From Sepiola atlantica (lineage: Eukaryota > Mollusca > Cephalopoda > Sepiida > Sepiolidae): a stretch of 64,000 nucleotides of DNA. Below are positions 1-12,479 of this stretch, piece by piece. The notes below the pieces were generated by a model. It was not told the DNA's origin. It saw only the letters and a program-made list of their open reading frames with translations, and searched no databases. Position numbers and translations under genes: made by a program. Numbering within the stretch: position 1 is the stretch's first letter; the number at the start of each line of letters is the position of its first letter. The stretch lies in contig OY744525.1 in the NCBI GenBank assembly GCA_963556195.1, positions 42,231,576 through 42,295,575 of the forward strand, in the 5' to 3' direction.

Positions 1-430
1 ATAAATTTGTCAATAATTGTCAAATGCATCAATTAGCTCATTGTGGTTCTTATCATTTAATATGTAAAACACATAAAAACAGCATACTGATTTCACAGGT
101 GAATTTTTCCTCAGTTGTTAACTGCTCTATCAATAATCTTAAAAAATTCACATCAGCGCCAGTAAAAGACCCCAGTTTATTTAACACAATTCATTTTGTA
201 TAATTAATTGAACATATGCTTCTTGGCGGTTTGGTTCCCAGCTGTTCTTTGGATGTCTTGCGCGGGATGTCCATGGCGTCACGGGCGTTTGGCCATTTAA
301 GAAATGCAGTGTGGATCTCTGGAGACATGTCCAGAGCCCTTAGGGTTTGATTGTGTATGACACTCATTCTGCCGGTGGCCATGTGCGGTTAGGAGACGTG
401 GATTGCTGGAGGGCAGGAGGTCAGAGCCCT
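1..430. other. Unassigned AT-rich flank
   Basis: No gene, RNA or tandem repeat is recognised. The part from about 210 to 430 is more GC-rich than the rest and directly abuts a LINE fragment, so it may belong to a transposable element. A 63-codon frame on the minus strand (191-382) has no feature that I recognise. Confidence 0.4.
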
Positions 431-431
431 G

Positions 432-765
432 TTGGTGTTTGAGATGAAATGTCTTAGGACAATCCTCAAGGTTACTAGGAATGACAGGCTTAGTAATGCT
501 TGCGTACATGAAGCGCTGGGTATTACAGAAACCATCGAAGATGTGGTATCGGCTAGGAGGCTTCGATGGTTTGGTCATGTTGCTAGGAGTAGTGGGATGA
601 GAAATGCCAGCTACAGAAGACTTCTTAAATGCAAGACCAAGAGGACGCCCACCAAAAAGATGGTCTGACAGCATTAGGGAACAGTGCGGCGTTCCTCTTC
701 AAACAGCTGAAAGATATGCAATTCGGAGACAGAATTTTGTGTTCAATACAGCGAGGGGACGTTAA
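432..765 (+). pseudogene. LINE reverse transcriptase C-terminal fragment, frameshifted
   Basis: This is the last part of a non-LTR retrotransposon ORF2 protein, the region after the reverse transcriptase core. The reading frame from 432 contains RRLRWFGHVAR, the W-x-G-H motif found near the C-terminus of many LINE proteins, preceded by a helix-rich stretch with HEALGITETIEDVVSARR. Near 640 the frame must shift from the frame of 432 to the frame of 640, where RGRPPKRWSDSIREQ follows and runs to a TAA at 763-765. The sequence after the stop is an A-rich tail (about 778-797), as expected for a LINE 3' end. The upstream catalytic domains are absent, so this is a dead 5'-truncated copy. The clade is not assigned. 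Confidence 0.8.
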
Positions 766-1724
766 GTCCTGTGCGATTAAAGAAAAAGAAAGAAAGATGA
801 TTCTTGTTACATGAAAGCAGATTACTCTAGAGAATAAATATGGAAACATTTTGTATTTTAAAGGGAAGTATCTCTAATATTTTGAGAAGAGTTACATCCC
901 TTGCATTTATTTTAGAGAGAACAGATTTCAATGGACGTTGTCGCACAGCGGCTTCAATTAATGTCCTCATTATAAAAGTGCATTTTTCTTTCAGTTGTAA
1001 ATATATTAATAAATATTATTATTGATCTATACCTAAGATTTTTCATCCAAATTCATTTTCATATATTCATCCTATGTTTCACAACATCACTTCAATAACT
1101 GACACGGTCACATCACTGCTATTTTACCCATAGTTCGAAGGAAATTGCAAATTTATACCTTTTCTAACTTGAAAGAAATGAAGATACAGTGACTGTAACA
1201 ACCAAGATATGAAGATGTGTCAGTTGTATTTTAAATAAAGTAAAAGTAAATCCATATGAATCAGCATTTTTGGACTGGCTTCATTCTGTTGATGGCATTG
1301 GTTTTGCCATTTTTTTTTCAGGTACTTACAAGAAAGACAATGTGAACGTGGTGTTAGGTAGCTGACTGGATTCGAACTTGGCACTCCCTGGTTGTCAGTT
1401 CGTATCGTTATCGACCTCATCTCCCATTAAATAATTTAATTTAATTGGTTCTGGATTCACCGACATAAGAGAGATATGCAAACCTTTTTCTTTCTGACAC
1501 TTAGTTCATGATTCTAGTATCATGTATCCAGTATATCAACCATTCTAAGATTGTTTGATGAAGAAACACAATATCTATAGAAAACAATGCCTTATATACG
1601 ATTAATTGAACCCAAGTTGCTGTTTTTTTATCAGATAGCTGCCTTTTGTAATCTGAATTAGACTGGAAGTTAGAGTCATCATCATCGTACATTTTACATG
1701 CTAGCAAGGATTTGACGGCTTTTA
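766..1724. other. No recognised gene; possible repeat debris
   Basis: AT-rich sequence with only short frames. No splice-flanked coding stretch, RNA gene or tandem repeat is evident. Confidence 0.4.
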
Positions 1725-2110
1725 GAAATTCACTTCCAAACTAACCTATCTCTGACTAGGTCTTTATTTATGCCTTTTTCTCTCAAGCCCACTCTTATCA
1801 CTTCCTTCCCTGTTTTCTTTGGCCTTTCCTGTGAACTGAAGATCCTACCGTAATTGTTCTACATCTACTAACCCAAGAACTCTCATTCATTCTTTCAATG
1901 TGGCCATACACAATCAAAGTCTCCTGTTCTGCACACATCTCCTTATACTGTCCAGATTTAATATTCTTCTGAGGTCATCAGATCTAAGCCTGTTTTTAGC
2001 ACTCACATTGCACATCCATTGTATCATTCTCATATCATTTCCTTCCATGCAACGCATGTCTTCAACTGGCCAAGTTTCCATACATAATCAGACTGCATAC
2101 ACATGCCACA
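1725..2110 (-). pseudogene. LINE C-terminal relic, same family as 25.5-26.3 kb
   Basis: Read on the minus strand, this stretch matches the LINE end at 25,540-26,330 and the one at 41,640-41,945. Recognisable pieces are RPKKTGKEVIRVGLREKG, followed by INKDLVRDRLVW near the low-coordinate end. Several stop codons and frame changes interrupt it. It is a 5'-truncated decayed copy of a family whose proteins end with a Lys/Arg-rich RPKKTWKEV-type motif. Confidence 0.75.
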
Positions 2111-2509
2111 AAAATTGATCGCTGTTAGATCTTAAATGATGTATATGGATAGATCACATCTAAGTTAATAAGAAAATCAATAGTTTTTTTGTGAAGTAAT
2201 AGCAGTAAATCGATTTGAATAGAAATTACTACTTTTTCCAGTCATTCAATTATTGATTTCCATTGATCAAATCTAATTTTAATTCACTCATTTATCATTC
2301 AATCTCTCGTTTCTTGTAACATTATTCTAAGTTAGATTCGATTATCCTAGTCTAAACTAAAATACATTTTATTTCTCTAAGTTGAAAAAAGTTCAGGAAG
2401 ATCAGAGTAATTTTATGTTATGTGAAAAGATAAAGTGGGACAAGAATACCCGTGGGCTAGGTAGAAAAAATAATTTTTTTTTTTTAAATTTTAATTCACC
2501 CCAAGATAT

Positions 2510-2810
2510 ATTGCTACTGATATGTAAGGAGTTATTGTGGTTAGGGGCCAGATTTATAGTGGGCATCCTAAGTAGAGAAGTGTGCAGCAAGATGCTTGTT
2601 CACATTACATTTAAATTTCTGAATGTTGGTACAGTCAGAGAAATAGGGAGCAAGGAAAAAATTCCAAAGGCAAACGGTCCGAGGAAAGAAGCTATTAGAG
2701 TAGAAAGGTGTAGCGGATGTGATGACCCTGAATCCGGACGAGCAGTGGAAATGGCCCCGACTTGCTTCATCCTTGCCTTAAAAGGGTCTCTCTGTGCCTG
2801 GCGTGTAGCT
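2510..2810 (-). pseudogene. LINE (CR1/Jockey-like) C-terminal relic
   Basis: The minus strand encodes YSNSFFPRTVCLWNFFP followed, with stops, by words resembling CSLFP...TNIQKFKCNVNKHL. The FFPRT-x-x-LWN motif is typical of the extreme C-terminus of CR1/Jockey-type reverse transcriptase proteins. Only about 100 codons are present and stop codons occur. The open plus-strand frame at 2382-2813 is the antisense shadow of this relic. Confidence 0.7.
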
Positions 2811-3042
2811 TAAAAATTAAAGAAGTGTTGAAGAAAGAAGGAGAAAGGAGATGAGTGAGAGAAAACGACCACTGATTTGTGAGCCGCATTATTTTTGACT
2901 GAGGCAACAAGTCGATTATTATTTTTGTATAAATCCAGTCAAATTGAGATTCAACGGTCCCATTGAAAACAGATTGTAAACGGTTTCCTGATCGAGTTTT
3001 AAACCTTTTTCAAAAGTTTTCCACTATTTGGGGATTACTACA

Positions 3043-3138
3043 GTTGTTGTTGTTGTTGTTGTTAATAATAATAATAATAATGATAATTATTAAACTTAAG
3101 CATGACTGACCAATAAAAATAATAACAAATAATAATTA

Positions 3139-3172
<34 letters not shown>
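3043..3172. repeat. Trinucleotide tracts (GTT)n, (AAT)n, (TTA)n around one 37-bp satellite monomer
   Basis: GTT repeats at 3043-3062 and AAT repeats at 3063-3090 are followed by one monomer resembling the 37-bp satellite (AAACTTAAGCATGACTGACC at about 3094), then by TTA repeats to 3172. Confidence 0.8.
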
Positions 3173-3177
3173 AAAGA

Positions 3178-3407
3178 CAAAGCAATTACACGGAACTCGC
3201 CAGAGAATTAAAAGGCATATGGAGTATGGAGAAATTCAATATAATACCAATAATCGTAGGAGCACTAGGAACAATCTCGAAAAACCTAGAAAAAAGACTA
3301 GGCGAAATTGGAATCAAAGGGACAACTGAGACCATACAACGAACAGCAATGATGAAAACAGCTGGAATCTTAAGGAAACTCCTTGAATGCAGAAACCAAC
3401 CCACATA
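3178..3407 (+). pseudogene. LINE C-terminal tail relic
   Basis: The frame from 3226 reads IIPIIVGALGTISKNLEKRL and ends with MMKTAGILRKLLE, giving a short helix-rich domain. Segments of the type PIVVGALG...L..LG...LQKTALL.TARILRKVL are common at the end of non-LTR retrotransposon ORF2 proteins in aquatic invertebrates. No catalytic part precedes it, and an AT-rich microsatellite sits directly upstream. Clade unassigned. Confidence 0.6.
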
Positions 3408-4738
3408 AGCTACAAATGCTATCCAGTCACATGGAAGTTGCAATAGGAAGAAAACAAAAACACAGAAAGAACCATGAACCACATGAAACCAAGGAACAGA
3501 AAATGCTAGAAATTTCATAAACTACCCCTCACCCCCCCCCCCCACTCCCACAAAAAAAGATAAAGTGATGGAACCAGCCTCGGCTCAAAATAGTCGTGAA
3601 GGGTCAAGGAAGATAGAAAGACCGAGGAGGGAAAGCGCTAATCAGACTTCCACTAGAAGAGTGCAGAGAGGACTAGGACCTTGGGGAGATTATTGCCACC
3701 CAAATCCCAGAGAAGACCAACGGTCATTGCAAACGAGAAATCAATGATAAGCGTCTGTTGTGATAACGCAAAGTCATTTGCAATAGTTATCGAAAGAGAT
3801 GGAGAGTACTCGAAATCTGTGGAGACTTGATGTCACTCAGACTCCAGGGAACACCACCGGTTATTCTCAGTGAGCAATCACTGATGATGACCTGTGTGAG
3901 AACTCCTAAATAATATCTGGCATTCAGGTTTCGAATCAGCATGCAAACACTGCCACGTCTAGCACACAGAACAGCTGTGATACGGCGAAATAGCTGTCTG
4001 TGGTTGACATTTTCTTTTAGTCGATGTGGATGTCACCTTCATTATGTTAGATGGACATGGTTGAAATGATAAATGCCACCAACATAGATACTGTTTAAAT
4101 GGTGGTCATCACCGACACCATAGTCCCAATCATAGTCTGAATGTCTTATTCGCTGCAGTTTAAAACTATTTTTGTCATACACATGCATGCATTTACATTT
4201 ATTCATATAGATCGCTGATACCTATATTGTAAGACTGCTTAAACAGAGCGGTCCTTTTGTTCAAGAGACGGTGGGTAGACATGACGGTGGACTGGTTCTA
4301 TAATGGTAAGCCGAGGGGCGGAGATGTTGAGTTCTGAAAAGGGATAAGGGTGGTGGGTATGGTCGATGGAAGAGAGGATGAAGGAGTTGAGACTCCGGAA
4401 AAAAAAACGTCAATAACCTCCGAGTTCGCCTCAAGTAGAAGAAACAAACACGAACATCCGAGTTGCACTTAGCCCGTTTCTGCGTGACTAATTTCTTTCT
4501 TTTTTGCTTTTTTGCTTTTTGCTTTTCTATCTCGATAATTTCAAAGAAGAAACAATACTTCTTGTTCGACATCATTGCGTGCTGCTGTAACCATCGATTA
4601 ATTTCAGTATTTCAAAATGAAATAACTTACACACAAAATAAAGTAAAAGATTTAAAAATTAAATTCTTTAATAAAAATAACATGCTCTCCTTTTTGTCGC
4701 CATTTCTAGCCAGAGCATAGTAACCGGTAAATGGAAGG
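3408..4738. other. No recognised gene; mixed sequence
   Basis: Contains a C-rich run at about 3528-3543 and purine-rich sequence at 3560-3740. Short frames are present but none shows a domain. Confidence 0.4.
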
Positions 4739-4749
4739 AAAAAGATTAC

Positions 4750-4821
<72 letters not shown>

Positions 4822-4828
4822 TAATAAT
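4750..4828. repeat. (TAA)n microsatellite
   Basis: About 26 TAA/AAT units with two AATT interruptions. Confidence 0.95.
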
Positions 4829-4837
4829 ACTAATGGA

Positions 4838-5125
4838 TACTTTTAAGATACGTCAATTATATTTGCGCAGTTAGCGCTAAAAATGCTATTTCAAACTTAA
4901 GCATGACAAACAAATAAAAACGCTTTTTCAAACTTAAGCATGACAGACTAATAGAAATGCTATTTCAAACATATGCATTATTGACCAATGAAAATGATAT
5001 TTCAAACATATGCATTATTGACCAATGAAAATGCTATTTCAAACTTAAGCATAACAGACCAATAAAAATGCTATAAAAAATTAAGTGCAACAGACCAATG
5101 GATGCTTTTGCACATCTGGAAAATA
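4838..5125 (-). repeat. 37-bp satellite element, copy A
   Basis: Five to six diverged monomers of about 37 bp lie in minus orientation; a recurring part is AAACTTAAGCATGACAGACC. The low end carries TTTTAAGATACGTCAATT, which corresponds in reverse to the conserved end (GACGCATCTTAAG) of the other arrays at 28.4 kb and 51.95 kb. The array therefore seems to be the core of a transposon-like unit rather than free satellite. Confidence 0.8.
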
Positions 5126-5195
5126 AACAAATTTAAAATATTTTCTTTTATAAAAAATATAATTTTTACAATCAAATTATAATCAACTCCAACAT

Positions 5196-5411
5196 GAGTC
5201 CTTATTTACTTGGCTCCCCACGAGAACAGAGTTAGACATAAGGTTGGTTTTTAATGGTAGGAAAATCTCCAAACTGGGGTACTCTGGATTGGAACAAAAA
5301 AAAAAAAGATTGTCTCAGTCTAGAAGGACTTCTCCTGCACTGACCAAAGACAAAAAAGATGAAGTGTAGCATCAGAACAGATACTACACTTCGCTTCTAT
5401 CAAAAAAGCAG
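5196..5411 (-). mobile_element. U2-headed SINE, subfamily B, diverged copy
   Basis: The sequence is homologous along its length to 51,669-51,880. Near its high end it contains GAACAGATACTACACTT, the reverse complement of the U2 snRNA segment AAGTGTAGTATCTGTTC. Imperfect target duplications flank it (ATCAACTCCAACAT at 5182-5195 and ATCAACTTCAATCT at 5412-5425). The most 5' U2-like bases have decayed. Confidence 0.65.
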
Positions 5412-5779
5412 ATCAACTTCAATCTCAATCTACTTTCTCTTGATTATGAATTTTCTCCAATGGCCGCCATCTATACTTAACCTTTGCACAATATCTACTA
5501 TGATCCACCTGTGATATGCAAGGGAAGGCGGGTCAGGGGGAACGCGGTTTCACTTTAAAATTAACCAGCAGCAAATATTCTATGCTGGTTGGGTGCCATG
5601 ACTTATTCATTGTTGGATGGAAGGGTAAAAGCGGGGATGGTAGGGTATCATGGGTGGGAAAAGCTTGATCATTTTTGAACAAAGTTAGTGAAAGTGGAAC
5701 AATTTGAAATTCCAATGAATGAAATAAATATAAAAATAAATTCAAGATCAAGATAAAACTTTAAAAGTAAAAATTCTTA

Positions 5780-5882
5780 TGATGATATATGCATATCTGA
5801 ATATATATTATCATAAGAATATATATATATATATATATTTATGTGCATATAATCATGAAAATATATGTGCATATGATCATAA

Positions 5883-5929
<47 letters not shown>

Positions 5930-6000
5930 TGTGCATATTATATATATTTATGTGAATATTATCATAAGAAGATATATATATATTTGCATATTATCAAAAG

Positions 6001-6052
<52 letters not shown>

Positions 6053-6078
6053 TTCGCATGTTATAACAAGAATATACG

Positions 6079-6138
<60 letters not shown>

Positions 6139-6396
6139 AATATTATCATAAAAATATGTATGTGCATATGATCATAAGAATATATATATATATATATATA
6201 TATATTCATGTGCATATTATAACATATTTATTTGCATATTATAATAAGAATATACATATTTATGTGCATATTATCATAAGAATATATATATTTATGTGCA
6301 TATTATCATAAGAATATATATATTTATTTGCATATTATAACAAGAATATACGTATGTATATATACATATATTTATGTGCATATTATCACAAGAATA

Positions 6397-6453
<57 letters not shown>

Positions 6454-6459
6454 TTAAGT
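5780..6459. repeat. Irregular TA-rich precursor part of the 30-bp minisatellite
   Basis: Long (TA)n runs alternate with words such as TTTATGTGCATATTATCATA. These are the same words as in the following 30-bp array, but with variable (TA)n length between them. Frames here are TA shadows. Confidence 0.85.
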
Positions 6460-7104
6460 GCATATTATAAGAATATACATATATGTATGTGCATATTGCC
6501 ATGAGAATATATATTTATGTGCATATTGCATAAGAATATATATTTATGTGCATATTGCCATAAAAATATATATTTATGTGCATATTTCCATAAGAATATA
6601 TATTTATGTGCATATTCCCATAAGAATATATATTTATAGTCATATTCCCATAAGAATATATATTTATGTGCATATGTCCATAAGAATCTATATTTATGTA
6701 CATATTCCCATAAGAATATATATTTATGTACATATTCCCATAAGAATATATATTTATGTGCATATTCCCATAAGAATATATAGTTATGTGCATATTTCCA
6801 TGAGAATATATATTTATAGTCATATTCCCATAAGAATATATATTTATGTGCATATTCCCATAAGAATATATAGTTATGTGCATATTCCCATGAGAATATA
6901 TATTTATAGTCATATTCCCATAAGAATATATATTTATGTGCATATGTCCATAAGAATCTATATTTATGTACATATTCCCATAAGAATATATATTTATGTG
7001 CATATTTCCATAAGAATATATATTTATAGTAATATTTCCATAAGAATATATATTTATAGGCATATTTCCATAAGAATATATTTTTATATTCATATTCCCA
7101 TACG

Positions 7105-7412
7105 ATAATATAATATGAATAAATATATATTCTAATGGGAATATGCACATAAATATATATTCTTATGGGAATATGCACATAAATATATATTCTTATGGGA
7201 ATATGCACATAAATATCTATTCTTAGAGTAATATGCCATAAATATAATTTCTTATGGAAATATGACTATAAATATATATTCTTATAGAAATATCACTATA
7301 AATATATATTCTTATGAGAATATGACTATAAATATATATCCTTATGGGAATATGCACATAAATATATATTCGTATTGAAATATGCACATAAATATATATT
7401 CTCATGGGAATA
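7105..7412 (-). repeat. Inverted block inside the 30-bp array
   Basis: From about 7105 to 7412 the units read in the opposite direction (TTCTTATGGGAATATGCACA) before returning to the main direction at about 7415. The two junctions are therefore large palindromes. This indicates an inversion of about ten units. Confidence 0.9.
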
Positions 7413-7600
7413 TATATTTATGTGCATATATTCCCATAAGAATATATATTTATATATATTTATGTGCATATTTCCATAAGAATATTTATGGGCATATTCC
7501 CATAAGAATATATATTTATAGTCATATTTCCATAAGAATATACATTTATGTTTATATTTCCATGAGAATATATATTTATGTGCATATTCCCATAAGAATA

Positions 7601-10400
7601 TATACTTAAGTGCATATTCCCATAAGAATATATATTTATGTGCATATGTCTATAAGAATATATATTTACGTACATATTCCCATAAGTATATATATTTATG
7701 TGCATATGTCCATAATAATACATATTTATGTACATATTCCAATAAGAATATATATTTATGTGCATATGTCCATAAGAATATATATTTATGTGCATATTCC
7801 CATAAGAATATACATTTATGTGCATAATCCTATAAGAATATATATTTATAGTCATATTCCCATAAGAATATATAATTATGTGCGTATTTCCATAAGAATA
7901 CATATTTATGTGCATATTTCTATAAGAATATTTATTTACAGTCCTATTTCGATAAGAATATATATTTATGTGCATATTCCTATGAGAATATGTATTTATA
8001 GTCATATTCCCATAAGAATATATATTTATGTGCATATTCCCATAAGAATATATATTTATAGTCATATTCCCATCAGAATATATATTAATGTGCATATTAC
8101 TATAAGAATATATATTTACAGTCATATTTCCATTAGAATATATATGTATGTGCATATTCCTAAGAGAATATGTATTTATGTACATATTTCCAGAATATAT
8201 TATCATAGTTATATTTCCATAAGAATATATATTTATGTGCATATTACCATAAGAATGTATATTCATGTGCATATTTCCATAAGAATATTTATTTACAGTC
8301 ATATTTCGATTAGAATATATATTTATGTTCATATTCCAATTAGAATATATATTTATAGTCATATTCCCATAAGAATATATATTTATGTGCATATTCGTAT
8401 AAGAATATATATATTTATGGGCATATTCTTATAAGAATATATATTTATGTGAATATTCCCATAATAATATATATCTATGTGCATATTTCCATAAGAATAT
8501 ATATTTATGTGCATATTTCCATGAGAATATATATTTATAGTCATATTCCCATAAGAATATATATTGATAAGTATATTTTCATAAGAATATATATTTATGT
8601 ACATATTCCCATAAGAATATATGTTTATGTGCATATTCCCATAAGAATATATATTTATAGTCATATTCCCATAAGAATATATATTTATAGGCATATTTCT
8701 ATAAGAATATATATTTATGTGCATATTCCCATAAGAATATATATTTATGTGCATATTTTCATAAAAATATATATTTATATGCATATTCCCATAAGAATAT
8801 ACATTTATGTGCATATTACCATAAGAATATATATTTATGTGCATATTCCCATAAGAATATATATTTAAATACATATTCCCATGAGAATATATATTTATGT
8901 GCGTATTTCCATAAGAATATATATTTATGTGCATATTCCCATAAGAATATATATTTATAGTCATATTTCCATAAGAATATATATTTATAGTCATATTCCC
9001 ATAAGAATATATATTTATTTGCATATTCTTATAAGAATATATATTTATAGTCATATTCTCATAAGAATATATATTTATAGGCGTATTTCCATAAGAATAT
9101 ATATTTATGTGCATATTCCCATAAGTATATATATTTATGTGTATATTCCTATAAGAATATATATTTATAGTCATATTCCCATAAGAATATATATTTATGT
9201 GCATATTCCTATAAGAATAATTACTTATGTGCATATTCCTATCAGAATATATATTTATGTGCATATTTCCATAAGAATATATAGTTATAGTCATATTCCC
9301 ATAAGAATATATTTTCATAGGCATATTTCCTTAAGAATATATATTTATGTGCATATTCCCATAAGAATATATATTTATGTGCATATTCCCATAAGAATAT
9401 ATACTTAAGTGCATATTCCCATAAGAATATATATTTATGTGCATATGTCCATAAGAATATATATTTATGTACATATTCCCATAAGTATATATATTTATGT
9501 GCATATGTCCATAATAATACATATTTATGTACATATTCCAATAAGAATATATATTTATGTGCATATGTCCATAAGAATATATATTTATGTGCATATTCCC
9601 ATAAGAATATACATTTATGTGCATATTCCTATAAGAATATATATTTATAGTCATATTCCCATAAGAATATATAATTATGTGCGTATTTCCATAAGAATAC
9701 ATATTTATGTGCATATTTCTATAAGAATATTTATTTACAGTCCTATTTCGATAAGAATATATATTTATGTGCATATTCCTATGAGAATATGTATTTATAG
9801 TCATATTCCCATAAGAATATATATTTATGTGCATATTCCCATAAGAATATATATTTAAATACATATTCCCATGAGAATATATATTTATGTGCGTATTTCC
9901 ATAAGAATATATATTTATGTGCATATTCCCATAAGAATATATATTTATAGTCATATTTCCATAAGAATATATATTTATAGTCATATTCCCATAAGAATAT
10001 ATATTTATTTGCATATTCTTATAAAAATATATATTTATAGTCATATTCTCATAAGAATATATATTTATAGGCGTATTTCCATAAGAATATATATTTATGT
10101 GCATATTCCCATAAGTATATATATTTATGTGTATATTCCTATAAGAATATATATTTATAGTCATATTCCCATAAGAATATATATTTATGTGCATATTCCT
10201 ATAAGAATAATTACTTATGTGCATATTCCTATCAGAATATCTATTTATGTGCATATTTTCATAAGAATATATATTTATGTGCATATTTCCATAAGAATAT
10301 ATATTTATAGTCATATTCCCATAAGAATATATTTTCATAGGCATATTTCCTTAAGAATATATATTTATGTGCATATTCCCATAAGAATATATATTTATGT
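7601..10400 (+). repeat. 1.8-kb duplication with internal deletion in the 30-bp array
   Basis: Marker variants at 7601-8040 recur at 9400-9840 (for example TATACTTAAG at 7601 and 9400). Variants at 8851-9330 recur at 9841-10,340 (for example TATTTAAATACATATTCCC at about 8862 and 9852, and AATAATTACTTATG at about 9216 and 10,206). The simplest reading is a tandem duplication of 7601-9399 whose second copy lacks about 810 bp (27 units). Confidence 0.85.
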
Positions 10401-11136
10401 GCATATTCCCATAAGAATATATATTTATAGTCATATTCCCATAAGAATATATATTTATAGGCATATCTCCATAAGAATATATATTTATCTGCATATTCCC
10501 ATAAGAATATATATTTATAGTCATATTCCCATAAGAATATATATGTATGTGCATATGTCCATAAGAATATATATTTATAGTCATATTGCCATAAGAATAT
10601 ATATTTATGTGCATATTCCTATAAGAATATATATTTATGTGCATATTCCTATAAGAATATATATTTATGTGCATATTCCCACAAGAATATATAATTATGT
10701 GCATATTTCCATAAGAATATATATGTATGTGCATATTGCCATAAGAATATATATTTATAGTCATATTCCCATAAGAATATATATATTTATAGTTATATTC
10801 CCATAAGAATATATATTTATAGTCATATTCCCATAAGAATATATATTTATGTGCATATTTCCATAAGAATATATATTTATAGTCATATTTCCATAAGAAT
10901 ATATATTTATGTGCATATTCCCATAAGTATATATCTTTATGTGCATATTCTCATGAAAATATACATTTATAGCCATATACCTATAAGAATATATATTTAT
11001 TGGCATATACTTATAAGAAAAATAAATGTGTTTAATATGTTTTAAGAAAACGCTCTTTAGAAGATTTAAAGTTGAAAAAGAATAATGTTAGTACAGACAC
11101 AATTTATCCTGACACATTTTAATAGTTGATTATTGA

Positions 11137-11170
11137 TATCATTATTATTTTTATTATTATTATTATGATA

Positions 11171-11259
<89 letters not shown>

Positions 11260-11305
11260 CACTACTACTACTATCAGTAGTAGTAGTAGTAGTAGTAGTA
11301 GTAGT
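11137..11305. repeat. (ATT)n microsatellite followed by (ACT)n and (AGT)n
   Basis: About 40 ATT units are followed by ACT and then about 9 AGT units. The runs of Asn, Ile and Ser in translation are repeat shadows. Confidence 0.95.
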
Positions 11306-11409
11306 TGAAGTTGTTGTTGTTGTATTGAAAAAGAACAATTTTCTGTTTGTGAAAATATGCGTGACCATTTTATCAAAGATTATTATGCATTTCTTTCCCT
11401 CCATTACAG

Positions 11410-11700
11410 ATTCATCCTGGCGTTAACATCAGTTTACAGTGGGAGGCCTCGACTAATGGATGTGCACATACCAACCACTGTGCTGCGCCGTACTTACTAC
11501 AGAACCCGAACTTCAGTCACTGCCGGTGGGGGTCTTCAATTTTAACATGCTACCATCATGAACAAAAAAAGAAAAAGATCTTTGCACCCTTGCGTTTTCA
11601 CGTGACTTTTTTTAAACGCTTATTAAAACCCACAGTAGGGGTTAATGGTAACGGGTTGATGAACAAAGGGCAAAGGGTAGAGTCAGTTGGGTATGGATGA
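11410..11700 (+). CDS. Candidate host exon, cysteine-rich, unidentified
   Basis: A good acceptor-like site (TTTCTTTCCCTCCATTACAG ending at 11,409) precedes an open frame from 11,410. It begins IHPGVNISLQWEASTNGC and continues AHTNHCAAPYLLQNPNFSHC, then RWGSSILTCYHHE. It contains four closely spaced Cys, one N-glycosylation sequon (NIS) and a second possible one (NFS), which suggests an extracellular domain. The frame stays open to TGA at 11,698-11,700, although the part after about 11,560 is Lys-rich and looks non-coding. A weak donor at 11,525/11,526 (CCG|GTGGGG) could end the exon. I do not recognise the family. It could be chance or part of an unknown transposon. The base composition is markedly less AT-rich than its surroundings. 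Confidence 0.3.
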   Translation: MHPGVNISLQWEASTNGCAHTNHCAAPYLLQNPNFSHCRWGSSILTCYHHEQKKKKIFAPLRFHVTFFKRLLKPTVGVNGNGLMNKGQRVESVGYG

Positions 11701-11782
11701 TAGATTATTTTAAGTGGTTATGCCGGAAAAAAACCAAAAACAAACGTTTCCCCTTCAAAATTATTTGGAAAACATCTTTTTT

Positions 11783-11817
<35 letters not shown>

Positions 11818-12479
11818 TTTTCAATTTCCAGAACGATCTTTTAAAAGTGCTAACAAAACAGATGAAAACAACTTTATGCTTAAATAAATCTTTAAACAGG
11901 AAATGTTAAAAAAAATACAGATGAAATTTATTTGTCAGTATTCTAAGTTCTAAGCCCCCTAAAAAAGTGCAATAAAAATCCACTTGCAGGCAGGAATATT
12001 TTATTGGTTACACTGAAATATTAAATGTTAAGAAATTTGATTTAATATCTCCAGTGCCTGGTTGGTGATCCTCGCTGAAACATTTTTTGAACAAAAGCAA
12101 GGAATTAACTAGAAAATAAATAACACCTTTTATCATTACTGTCATTCTTGCATATTTTTTTTTAATCCACAATAGCTGTGAAGTACAAACAAAAATGTTT
12201 GGTTTGTTTTGTTTTACGGCATATCAACCCTTTTCAGATTATTTAATGTCGAATCCAGTTATTTTGGTAGAAGTTCTTATGCTTCAAGTTCTTAAAGTCT
12301 TATTCACTGTATTCGCTTTAACTAGTTATTCATGATATTTTACATTTTTTAAATACTAATGTGTCACCGCTTATCAAGGTCCGAAGGCCACTCAAGGATA
12401 AGGATTAATGAGATTGTCAATTGACGATAAACAACACCGTTGAGAAGTTGATTATTTAAATAGGCGGATCAACAAGAAT
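11701..12479. other. No recognised gene
   Basis: AT-rich sequence with a short (TA)n run near 11,790. No domain, RNA or tandem repeat is seen. Confidence 0.4.

Larger units (their letters stand above)
6460..11018. repeat. 30-bp minisatellite, about 150 units
   Basis: A regular 30-bp unit combines TATTTATGTGCATATTCC with CATAAGAATATA; alternate units carry TTTATAGTCATATT instead. Because 30 is divisible by 3, all frames without a stop in the unit stay open, which explains frames of up to 337 codons on both strands. Higher-order structure is present (separate entries). The unit is AT-rich with a regularly spaced GTGCATAT word. No coding role is supported. Confidence 0.97.

Noticed and set aside
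2382..2813. 143-codon plus-strand ORF
   Set aside because: It is antisense to a recognisable LINE C-terminus.
6458..10806. Many long open frames (up to 337 codons) of [11 protein letters not shown] or [10 protein letters not shown] type on both strands
   Set aside because: They follow from a 30-bp unit without stops in several frames; frames exist on both strands at the same place, and composition is that of the repeat.
6460..11018. CRISPR-like array
   Set aside because: The unit is a continuous tandem repeat without unique spacers, in eukaryotic-type DNA.
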